A DNA stretch of 64,000 nucleotides, taken from assembly GCA_037903355.1 (NCBI GenBank), contig JBAJFE010000023.1:496001-560000 (forward strand), in the 5' to 3' direction. The notes beneath the pieces were generated by a model that saw only the letters and a program-made list of their open reading frames with translations, was not told the DNA's origin and made no database searches. This DNA comes from Trichuris trichiura. Its lineage: Eukaryota; Nematoda; Enoplea; Trichinellida; Trichuridae. Below are positions 21,904-32,300 of this stretch, piece after piece. Numbering within the stretch: position 1 is the stretch's first letter; each line of letters starts with the position of its first letter. The translations under genes and the position numbers were made by a program.

Positions 21904-22028
21904 AGTATGCACCGCTGAGCAGTCGGCTCAGCGATGCATACTCAACTGACTGACTGAGTTGTACATTGCCGTAATGTCTGTAGGCTGGTTGAAAGTTTGT
22001 TGCTCTCAATAGAATGATGCTCAGGTAC
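21904..22028 (+). repeat. Hairpin/TTTTCAGGTAC family, copy 9
   Basis: Hairpin 21904-21942 pairs AGTATGCA/TGCATACT and CGCTGAGC/GCTCAGCG around AGTC, with one C-A mismatch between the two helices. The 3' box at 21989-22027 is AAAGTTTGTT ... GAATGATGCTCAGGTACA. Confidence 0.55.
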
Positions 22029-22029
22029 A

Positions 22030-22575
22030 TGCAAGTGTAAATGAACTAACTGTTCCATACAGGCATTTGCATATTAAGTTGGGAAAAGTTTCCGATAATT
22101 ATAACTTTTCTGAAGATCTTACAGTTTGTTACGCATATTTTGTCTACGTATTTCTGTAATATTTTAACTAGCACGCCTTAGCCTTTCTTGGTCGCCGAAT
22201 TGAACTAGATCTACGCGTGGTAGAATTCGAACGCACTTCTTTTATTGGGGAAGCTGATATTCGCTCTCCGAAAACGCAAATTGCGTTACGATTAATAAAG
22301 AGATCGAAAAAATACCTTTCGAAAATATGCGCTCGTGAAATCAAAAGTTATTTTGCAATTTTCTCCGCTGCTTACTTTGTTGTGTACTCATTCGAAACCA
22401 TTTACCTCTCCTGAGTATTGCGCATGTACAAATGAACGCGTCTTGCCTACCCGTCATTATGTTAGTTTGAGGGCCTCCAATCTTTGCCTAAGAAGAATTG
22501 ATTTCGGGTGGGAAAACTTTAAAAGATTTCATGCTTTTCTTGAAAACTTCGTTCAACATTTCCGTACGCTAAAGG
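22030..22575. other. Unassigned; open reading stretch near 22.2 kb
   Basis: A plus-strand frame at 22217-22414 (EFERTSFIGEADIRSP...) reads like coding sequence in its first 40 codons, but it lacks splice signals and a recognised domain. Confidence 0.2.
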
Positions 22576-22580
22576 TGTAG

Positions 22581-22904
22581 AAGAGCAGGGAAATTCAAAA
22601 TTTAAATCAGCCTAATGAAAAGCAGGTACTACAATGCTGAAAGTGGTAATCAATACGGTAAAAAATACCATTTGGCAAGCTCAGACACGAAAGCACTGGT
22701 GATGCAGTGCGTTTCTTCAAGAGATTTGTCCATGACTCAGACTGCACTTTGCAACGACATCGACGACCAAAAAGGGTTCAGCAGCCACAAACTAATCAAA
22801 CGTCAGAGCGCCCGGCGCGATTGTCCAACGCATATGGTTGCCACTCTACGTAGTGTTACCTGCTTTTCATTTAGCAAATTTGAATTTTGAATTTCGCTGC
22901 TCTT
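22581..22904. repeat. MITE with about 45-bp terminal inverted repeats
   Basis: The left end (22581-22629, AAGAGCAGGGAAATTCAAAA ...) is the imperfect reverse complement of the right end (22855-22904, ... AATTTCGCTGCTCTT). Total length is 324 bp. A clear target duplication was not found. The internal ORF (22615-22890) is probably not coding. Confidence 0.7.
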
Positions 22905-23069
22905 GTTCAGCCACGTCGTACGCGAGTATTGAACGCTTATGTCAAAGAAAAAAGAAAGGTTTGAGTGTCCAGCGCTCTGCTGACTTTTCAGCTTTGACAA
23001 TTCATGAACAGCTCTTCTAGCACAGCACTGCCTCGCACGTTTGTGCTTTCCGGTCGTGCAAACTGACAA

Positions 23070-23505
23070 TTTTATTATTAGCTCTAATGACTAATGACTG
23101 CTTTGCTCGTTTTAATTTCAGAATACGTTTTCTTGTTGTTAAAAAAAATTCCTAAATTTCAAGAGACTAACAAGAGGTTCTTATGTTTTTGCTAATGATA
23201 GGGAGCACGACTGTTGAAAGCGTTGACTACGGGAGAGTCGCAACCGTATTCAAAGTGTAATCTTTGGGAAAATTTCAATTTTGCCCTGTTGGACTGTCAT
23301 TTTTGACCATTTGCTTGAATTTTCACTTAATTTTCACTTTAGTTATACAGTACGCACGTTTCTTCTTTGAAAAAGCTTTCGGGACGCTTTTGTCCTTTTC
23401 TCAGCGTCAGAACAGACAGAGCAGTAATAGTATTCGTACTTAATAATGAAGAAAAACACCTAAAGTTCCCTCTTCGTTATTTCCACTTTTTCATTGTTGA
23501 TTTCT
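23070..23505. other. No gene recognised
   Basis: AT-rich with repeated CATTTTTGACC/TTTTCACTT motifs near 23300-23340. No feature is supported. Confidence 0.35.
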
Positions 23506-23509
23506 ATAT

Positions 23510-24046
23510 AGCGCGTTGCCGCTTAGCATATGAGAAGTTCACTTTTTTTCGTACAGTTTAATTTTTATTTTCTGATTATAGCATGCACGAAGTTGTACGA
23601 TCTAAGATGGCCGATTTATGAGTCTTTGATAAGATAACCGGTTGACACGCTTGGTTTCGTAAAGTTCAGCTGTTGGCCTATTTTTATGGTAATTTCTTTT
23701 CTTCGAGTTTTTTGAAACTGTCTGTGTTCGTTCAACTGTTTACGAATGCTTCACAATAACCTGCAATAGAAAGCAGCACAACTATTGTCATTCAATGCCG
23801 AAGTATGGCTTACTTTTAAGCGTTTTTGTTTACTCTAATGAAGCGACCATTGTGTTATGAGTACCATTCATAAGAGAGAGTCGCCATAAGTCGACCACTG
23901 CTTTCGTGGTCGACTTTGGCTCGAATGATTCATTTTTGTTCTACTTTCTGCTCAGCGTTAAAACAGTTTAAAGTTAGCGTGTATCCGTTGTTGAAATGAT
24001 TTTCAAGTTCGTTAAAGGTGTATGTTAAAATGCTAGCAAAACTTAT
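23510..24046 (+). repeat. Hairpin/TTTTCAGGTAC family, copy 10 (long unit)
   Basis: Near-identical partner of 19811-20352. Hairpin 23889-23915 (AGTCGACCAC/GTGGTCGACT) and the box at 23964-24011 are kept. The acceptor-like terminus here is TTTTCAAGTT, one base off CAG. Few differences separate the copies, so duplication was recent relative to the rest of the family. Confidence 0.7.
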
Positions 24047-24049
24047 CGT

Positions 24050-24700
24050 TTTGTTGATACGGTTTTTATCTCTACGCGTCAAATAATATTTGATAAGAAT
24101 ATGCAAATTCCAAAGTCGGTTAAAAAATATCCTTCTTTTAAAATTTACTACCCTAGCCGTCAGCCGCTGAGGACTACATCATAAACACTTAAATTTCGCG
24201 GCGGAAATTGTGTAGCTTCTAGTCGCCTTTGCATGCACAATTAATACTTCAACGTCATTTACATTTCTTCTTTAAAAAAAATTGCGTCTTGTAATATACG
24301 TTTGGTTTTCCCTATGTCCACATTAGACATTTCAGCAGTATGTAACGCAAGTAGTTTGTACTTATGGTCGCCATGAGACGTTAACTGTTGAAGCTTTCAC
24401 GGAAGAGCTACCCATCACTGCCTACTTGTTTAGTTTGTGCTGTTGCCTTTGTTCTGATGGACTCAGGCTTAGGCTTACGCTTATATTTTTAAAAATTGCA
24501 TTGAAGGTTTTTAAGCTAAAAACATACAGCCTTTCACGCACCAGCGTAACGTAAAGAAACTTGCGCATATCCGCTGGGAGAAATGGTTTGTTTAATAAAG
24601 TATGAAATTTTTGTATGTGATTTATGAGAGAGTTGCATTTTCGAAGTTGGGAACAAATGTTTTATTTTTCAATAATGTCCAACCGTGTTATATATGAAAG
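24050..24700. other. No gene recognised; partial family 2 terminus near 24.45 kb
   Basis: CTCAGGCTTAGGCTTACGCTT near 24467 resembles one terminus of MITE-like family 2. No partner end was found. Confidence 0.3.
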
Positions 24701-24758
24701 TATTGTGACAGCATCTTGCGTTGTTTAATTTTAAAAGCCGAAGGCGTAAGTACAATCT

Positions 24759-25640
24759 CTATCCAAAAAGTTCAATCATTTTTCGTGAACATTTTGTTCG
24801 TGAAATGAGTTGCTGTTTCGCTAGGCGCGCTTGCATATCATATAATGATAAACTTCCATTTGTTTTGCTTTCTGGTTTGTACAATCCAGCAACCAGCATG
24901 TCCTTTACAATATTTTCAGTGTTCGCAGATTTTGAAAATATCTTATTAATCGTATTATTTCTGCTGCGAACTTGGAAGGATGGACGGGAAATGTGGTTGA
25001 GCAACGTGTAGTGGAAAATATCTTTGTCCTTTTCATTGGAAGATGGATCGTTTCCACTTTTTTGACATTGTCGCTGCTGCGCACAACCGTTCAATGAACA
25101 GACTTTCTTGACGCGTCTGATCTCGCCACTATTCGTTATCTTAACGTTTTCGAAAATAAAAATTCATATCTTTTTTCAATATCTTCCGTGTTTTCGTCCT
25201 TCAACGGTTCGCTTTCCATTTTAGACAGTTCTTTGTTAAGCTGCGCGCTTTCTTCATATCTTTCTCTCCAGATTTCTTGTTCATTATCATTATCGTGCAC
25301 ATCGCTTTATAAGTGCAGCGTGTTGCTTGTCCTTTAAAGGAGCCCAAAGTTCTTCTATGCGTTCATAATATCATCATTACTCAAGTTGTTGGACGGTCAG
25401 TGCCTTTTGAAGAACGCGGATGGTAATTCTGTAACCTTCTTCTAACCAATGCTTCACGCTTCGGTGAATGACAAGTCGTCATCGGCGTTTTCTCTTCTTC
25501 CTCAAATGCCGTTGCGTTCTTTCAGCTCTTATTAGCTCCTTCGCAGTTTTGAACTGCAATTTTGGGCACAGTTATTTCTTATTCATTGTCGTTACTTCGT
25601 CCAACCAAGTGCTTCTTGCAGCGTCGTGAGGAGCTTAAAC
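24759..25640 (-). other. Coding-like, unidentified minus-strand block
   Basis: The minus strand has pieces that look coding but do not join simply. One is ELWAPLKDKQHAALIKRC at about 25.31-25.37 kb. Another is a charged helical stretch NEQEIWRERYEESAQLNKEL...DIEKRYEFLFSKTL at about 25.15-25.29 kb. A 111-codon ORF lies at 24759-25094. A further frame at about 25.48-25.55 kb is rich in Lys/Arg (KELIRAERTQRHLRKKRKRR). It may be an exon series of a coiled-coil protein or a decayed gene. I do not recognise the family, and the exon borders are not established. Confidence 0.3.
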
Positions 25641-25649
25641 TTTACGCCC

Positions 25650-26610
25650 TCTCTGAAAATAGTTTGCAGGTAGATTAATACAGTAATACAATTGTTTTTG
25701 GACAAAAGATTTGTCCGCTGCAAGCAGTCTTACCTTTTTGAAGTGAAATCGTTGCAATTTCTATCTTCTTTATGCTCTGTGGCTAAAGTTGTCTGGATTG
25801 CTCGTTCTTCAACGGTCAACAGTACACCCATATGCTAGCTTTTTTGGACAAATAATGTCGGTACAAAAAAGCGCTTGCGTATTCGGCTGCTTTATGTATA
25901 GCGGTGAGGCTACCGTTAGCTAACGGGTTTATCTTTGACCCGGTCGAATTGCGCCTATTCCTTCCGTTGAGATGGACCAGTTCTTCTTAACTCTTTATTC
26001 GAAAATGTGTATACGTATACGCCGTAGAGACACCACCTGCTCGAACGCCCTATAAAAATAAACATCGCAAGCGTACTGTTGATTTTTTGTCCAAAACAAA
26101 TTCCTAATAACTTTTACGTAATTATTAGAATATCCCTTGTTAGATCGAATATTTTTCCATCCGCAATTACGCGGTTAATTCTATTAATATCAGTAAAAAA
26201 TTGTATCCCGAATTTCTCTGTAAGTTTTTCCCAATAAACTTACAGTTATGGTTATAACAATGATAATGATAATAAATATAATGCTTACATAATGCTGCTT
26301 TCCAGTGTAAAAGCTTCCCTAGCTCGTTAGAAATAAATTTTCTGTTTGTGAAGTTTTGCAGAGACGCCCGTCATTTTTTGTATGTAATCGTTTGACAAAG
26401 TTACTGACCTAGTTTTAACATAATCGAATTTTGAGAAAACCTGATAGCTTTGCGGGCACACGCAGGTTCATGTATGGGTTTGGAAGTTGAGTTTTCGATA
26501 ATGATTTCAGTCCAAAATGCACCTTCCCTTGCAGTTGTTCATCCAAGGCAAAGCAGTGCCCTTTTATGACTCTTCCGAGTATACGAATCAGGTGATAGCT
26601 GAAAAAATCA
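25650..26610. other. No gene recognised
   Basis: AT-rich sequence with scattered AATAAA and a short ATGATAATGATAATAAATATAAT run near 26260. No supported gene. Confidence 0.35.
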
Positions 26611-26612
26611 AA

Positions 26613-26820
26613 TCAAAGCTGTATAGAGGACGAAGCGGTGTCCTGAATGGATATGGCCTGTTTTGACACCCACGTTTCGACGCTGAGGTCAGGAAGCCTC
26701 AGTGCTTTAAATCGTGAACATTTAGTGCTCACAATAATATCATATTTAGCATAAGTGACGTGGCTCGGAATGCCGCCAGAATTTTCAGGGCTACAAAGTA
26801 TACTCAACTGTAGAAAAGAA
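26613..26820 (-). other. Possible terminal exon, unidentified
   Basis: On the minus strand, after an acceptor TTTTCTACAG at about 26820, a frame of about 65 codons runs to a stop (LSILCSPENSGGIPSHV ... SIQDTASSSIQL). Composition is compatible with a real C-terminus. Nothing identifies it, and no upstream exon is evident. Confidence 0.2.
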
Positions 26821-26969
26821 ATTTTCCTTACAATATCATTGAATTTTGAAATACCCTTTTTGATGTGTCGAAGGCAAAAATTCCACCGGTTTACAAGTTT
26901 TTTCATTAAGCAGAAAAAAATGTTTCAGCTCCCATTTAAGCCACGGATGCGTATTTTCTTGTTGTAAAT

Positions 26970-28325
26970 GCTCATTAATAAATCAGTGGCTTCTTAAGGC
27001 ATTTTTTAGCGGACAGAATAAGTTTAGCTATTCCATAGTTTCTCGGGCGTCAACTACTATTGGCGGCAAAGTAGGCGTATTCAGCATACCGCATCTGGAT
27101 CTATATTCAGCTTTGTTTTAGTCTTTTTGGCTATAAGTTACTTTGTCCACTCGAAAGGGCCTTAAGAAAGAGCATCGATTCATGTCAGACAAACAATTAG
27201 AAAAGAAAATACGTTTTGGACTGAATTCACTCCTGAAAATGTCATTTTTGAGCGGATAAACGAAGTTGTGGTCCGAAGGAACTTTTGCCTGAAAAGTTAC
27301 AGCTACACAAAATAAAAAATTTCTGTTTCTTTCACAGTAGACTTTGGCTTAATATAGTTTTGTTACCTACGCCAGAGGGTCACTTTTTAAAATAAAAAAG
27401 ATAATACTAAAGGGGAGAAAGAACTTCAAGTGAGACTTAAGATGATGGAGCACAATGCATTGACAAATGGCACAGGCGCCATAAGGGAAGTGAACATAGA
27501 GGTACGTAGAGTCAGCTTGACAGAAACTGCGTTGTTTTCTACTGCGGCAACTGCTGAAAGCGAAATTTACATGAAGAAGCTGTAAACTGAGATAAGAAGG
27601 AGATAAAAATGTCAACAATCAGTGCCATTCCAACTAGTTGAAGTTTTCATGACTGATGACGTCATCCTTTACCCTTCTCTTCCCACCGATGAAACGCGAA
27701 TCACATTTTTTTATTTTTTACTTTTAATTTTTATTCTTTCGTCTGTTTTTGATTAGGATGCGTTTTGCTATATGCTTTGCAAAGCAGTTCACCGCGCCTT
27801 TCAATCGATCTCTCCTTATTGGATTTTTAATAGAATATTCTTTATTTGATCATTCAGCGTAGTCATAATTACGTGTGCTCAGAGATTAGGCTGTTTGCTA
27901 CAAAGACAAACGGTTAATTTTATGCCCGTAAATGCGTATCTGAACCAGTGGTCATCACTTGACGTCTTTCTGTGACGCAATTACCAATATGGTGACGTCA
28001 TGACAACGAAATAGGTATGCTGAGTGATTGTTGACTTCTTTTTCTGACGTCATTTTGCCTGAAAGCGCATATCGGTGTATTGCACTGCAAAATGTTTCAA
28101 TTCCGCCCTTTATGTCTTGTCGACGCAAGTTGATTTGCCAACTTCGATTTGCGAATGCATTAAGACATTTGGTTAGGCACTTTATTACCCATTATTTTCA
28201 GCGGATCCGCAGAGTGTCTCTTTTATCGTTTCTGCAATCAGTCGAAGGTCATTTTCTATTAGTTTGTACTGCCTCCTACCGTTACCGATTATTGATAACA
28301 CTGAACATACATGATTGTGTTGAGA
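26970..28325. other. No gene recognised
   Basis: Contains several TGACGTCA-type palindromes (near 27657, 27960 and 28040) but no supported gene. ORFs at 27367-27618 and 28028-28396 lack domain or splice evidence. Confidence 0.35.
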
Positions 28326-28330
28326 CGCAA

Positions 28331-28451
28331 AAGTCGCCCACCGCTCTAGCGGGCGGCTTCTGCTCTATTGAATCGCTGAATAGCGTCTTTTCATGAAGTT
28401 TTTTAAGCATTTTAAAGTTTTTACTGTAAGTAAATGTGATTTTCAGGTACA
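28331..28451 (+). repeat. Hairpin/TTTTCAGGTAC family, copy 11
   Basis: Hairpin 28331-28359 pairs AAGTCGCCC with GGGCGGCTT (one G-U) around ACCGCTCTAGC. The 3' box at 28410-28450 is TTTTAAAGTTTTTACT ... ATGTGATTTTCAGGTAC. This is the rightmost complete copy. Confidence 0.65.
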
Positions 28452-28454
28452 TTC

Positions 28455-29300
28455 AAAAATCCAGATTTTGTGAGGGCGAGTTAATTTCTTAAAGAACGAT
28501 TCCAGTGTACCTAAATGTCAGTTCCGACTTTATGAATGAAGTTTTAAACATTCCTACGCGCTGCCAAGGCAATCGCGTCACGCGCTGAAGCAGCTTTTAA
28601 GCGATACCGCAAAAATGTTTTTTTTTATAGGCAAAGGCGTACATACAGGATGTACATTTTTACATTTTTGAAACTGTAAAATAATTTTACTTAGCCTATT
28701 GCTGTAACGCTAAAGATAGAAACAGGCGGTCGAGAAAGTTTTGTTATGTATTGTCCAATTAAAGGCATTTTGATATTTCCATATTTTCTAAAGCTATTAA
28801 TAAAATTCTACAGCGTTAACAGAACCGCAATGTGTGTTGTAGCAGTAAAACAAGGCTTTGAATTTTTGTTTCCCTTCTCCTTGCTTACTCTGCTAGCTTA
28901 TATGAAAAAATAGTTAATGTAATCAATTTCAAATAGCTTAGCAGCCCTTTTGCAATTTTAATGCGTGATATCGTCGAGTAAAATGTGGTCAGGTTGCGTA
29001 CAGCATTTTAAAAGTGAGCTTTAGAAAGTGTTCAAAAAGTAGCCTACTTTAAAGCGGGGAATTTTTACTGCAACACAATACTCATCCCGTAATTTTCAGT
29101 CTGCAAACGCAGCTATCTGTGCTGCTGTTGAGCAGGTGATTGAATCTAAATTTTTTAAACCTTTTTTCGCGGTATATTTTGTCCGTTTTTGTAGAAGCAC
29201 GTAGGCGCTGTGTTTCAAGCGCTCCGCTGATTGTAAAACCTAACGAACAACAATATTTGTTGTACAACGCTGCCTACAAGCCGTCAGACCGTTTCAGCTG
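28455..29300. other. No gene recognised
   Basis: AT-rich region upstream of Rpt1. A minus-strand ORF at 29082-29267 is unsupported. The Rpt1 promoter presumably lies in the last few hundred bases, but no motif stands out. Confidence 0.35.
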
Positions 29301-29304
29301 ACCA

Positions 29305-32300
29305 ATGGACAGAAACAAAAAAACCCTCTCGAGAAAACGAGCTCAAGGTATGGTATGGATTCGAAAATTTTTATTTGCCCACCATTCAATAAAACCAAGT
29401 TCAAAAGATTCATTGTAGCTCGTTACTTTAATAAATCGTCTCATTATTGCAGGCTTAAACGAGAAGGACATCAGCCTTTTGAAATCATACGTAAGCAATT
29501 GCCATTTTTGTCCAAACCTATATTGTACCGCAACTACTATTTTAAAGGGCAAAGACCGCTACTACGACATAGTCAGAAGGGTGAAAAAAGAAATTGAAAA
29601 ATTGGATAACGACGTCAAACAGTTTTCAGGTACAACCCTACAGTAGCCCTCATTTCGCGATAGATGGCGCTCCTGTTGCACAGACTGAGGTTGCTCTCTC
29701 GGCTATGTCGTATATTTACCACTACAGCCCAGCAATAGTGACCTTAGCCTAAACCAAAACCAGTGAACGCAATTCCATTTATGCAACTACTTCCTCAATG
29801 CTTATGAAAGAGAGAGAGAGAGGAAAAAACGTTATAATCCGGCTGCTTCGGCAAGATCACTGACCAATGTTGGCTTAGGCATAGTTGAAAGAGCAAGCAA
29901 CAGCGACATGAGCGCTACCTGTTGGCTAAAATTCAAAATGGGTCGTTTCGAGCGCTGTATTGTTGCTTTTTTCTTTGCTTGGCAAAATGTTGAAAGGTTG
30001 TTTATTAATTGAGGTGTGAAAGAATCGCCAACCGGAGTGGCACCGCCGGACAGGTGGAATTTAATGGCGGACAAAATGGTTATTCATCATGATCCCGCGC
30101 TTCAAGTGGTTCGATGCACCAGCAAGTTTACCAGTCCAACGGGAGAAACTCGATACATTGTTGAAATGAAACCAAATTCAAGATTGGTCGTTGAACTGTT
30201 CGACGGGTTAATGTTGCGAAATATCGAAGTTGGAATGCGAGTCGCGTGAGAGAGACTACGCTCCCTTAGCGTCCACAAAGAAAAAGATATCTCACTGTTT
30301 TTGCAGAGTTGATCAAAGCAAGTATCAAATTCATTTACCATTGCCGCCTAAAATCGACTCAGCCGTTGCCATGATGGAGGTATATACACGACTCTTACAT
30401 TCAGTTGCACTGAAGTAAGCTAATGCCGTTCAGGTTGAAGAAAAACCAGACGTAAAATATTGCGACATCGGCGGTTACGAAAAAGAGATTTTTTTGCTTC
30501 GAGAGATAGTGGAAGCGCCTATGTTAAATGTAAGCGAGAAGAGAGATTGAAAGTTAACTATTCAACTTTTCTTTGAGCCGGAGAAGTTTATTAGACTTGG
30601 AATCGATCCACCAAAAGGAGCTTTGCTCTACGGCCCTCCGGGAACTGGAAAAACGATGTGCGCCCGAGCGCTGGCCAATGCCACCGATGCTTGCTTTATA
30701 AGAATCATCGGTTCGGAACTGGTGCACAAATATGTTGGAGAGGTACATTACTTTTTTCTTACCATCGCGCAAAGTTATTGCCGCCACTGTAGGGAGCGCA
30801 AATGATTAGGCAAATATTCAAGTTGGCTCGTTCGAAAAAAGCGTGCGTTCTATTCTTCGACGAAATTGACGCCATCGGCGGAACTCGATTCAATGACGAC
30901 ACCGGCGAAGAAAACGAAGTCCAACGAACTATGCTTGAATTGATTAGTCAGTTGGACGGATTTGACCCTCGAGGCAGCTTCAAGGTGCTTATGGCAACCA
31001 ATCGACCGGATACTTTGGATCCCGCGTTGCTTCGTCCAGGACGAATCGACAGAAAAGTCAACTTTGGACTACCGAATTTCCAAGTAATTTGACAAGCAAG
31101 TCCGCAGTATCCTTTTGCCAACAGTTGCTGTTGTTGTTGTTCATTCAGAGTACAATACAAATCCTCAAAGTGAATACTCGCAAGATGCGCGTCGATAGTA
31201 ACATTCGATACGACCTATTGGCCCGTCTGATGCCCAACTGCACAGGTATTCATAGTCACGCGTATGTGCGCGTTTAAAAGGAGTCGTATCCTTTTCCTGC
31301 CGCATTAAGCATAGGCAGGTCTGAGGTTGAGATAGGCGGCGCTTATGTCGCCACAACTGGATCGACTCTTTTTTTTTCAACTTTGTTATGCAGCAACCCT
31401 TTGTCATTGACGCTACTTAAGCCTTTACCAAACTTTGAGAACGATTCCGTCAACGTTTAGAGCAGTGATTCCCAACCCTTTCTGCGCCAGGGCCCCCTCT
31501 CGTTCTTGCGTGGTTGTGCTCTTCTCTTTTCTCGCCCTAGGTTCTTTCGCGTTTATTAGAGTACCTGTGACACGCAGTTTACCGAAGATTTCAACAATGA
31601 ATTTGCTCTTGTCTTTTCGATCTGGTGAAAACCGGCGCTAACAACGAACTTTTAATCTGCATTTTAAAACTCTTCAATTTAAAAGTTCGATTTTTGCACT
31701 GGTCTGTGCCATATGGAAAAGGCAGTAACGAATCTAAATCTAACTCCTGACACGTGTGCAGTGTTTTTCAGTCGCGTCGTCTAAGTATTTCAGACGACCT
31801 GTAACTGCTCTTCTTTGCCGAGTGAATGAACGTAGGTCAAAAAGGTTCCTTAGTCATATGGAATTGGTCGAAACTTCTTCCACGCTCAGCTGCCAAACTT
31901 TCGTCTTGAAAATGGGTTTGTGTGACAAAAGTTTCCTATTAAGATTTATTGGATTTGTAGTCAAGATTTGCAAAGACTACCTCACATGAAGATGGAACGT
32001 CTTTATACGGTCTAGCAGTTTTATCATAAGAAAAAAGAGTCGTTTATTCCCATTGTAAGTCAAAGAAGGTAAGAGCATACAAACGATAGAATCTTTCGGA
32101 ACTCAACTGGTTCCGTCGTCAGCAACAGGGTACAAAACTTGTCGCTAACGATGAAACTAGATAAGTGCTCCCTTTCGCCCAGGGCTTGTGTCCTATCGCT
32201 GACGACGGATCCAGTTGGGTTGTGAAAGCCCTGATCGTTTGGGTACTGCTGCGTTCTCTTATTTACAACGGGAGTAAACCGCTCTTTTTCTCTTGTGACT

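Noticed and set aside
25890..25960. Possible tRNA near CCGGTCGAATTG
   Set aside because: The T-arm-like sequence lacks matching acceptor and D arms.
3777..28451. Hairpin family as spliced-leader RNA genes
   Set aside because: A leader exon followed by GT would fit the box, but the sequence after GTAC is not conserved and I see no Sm-binding site or intron-side stem-loops downstream.
3777..28451. Hairpin family as microRNA precursors or a CRISPR-like array
   Set aside because: Stems of 9-14 bp are too short for microRNA precursors, and spacing is irregular over kilobases with mixed orientation in a eukaryotic genome.
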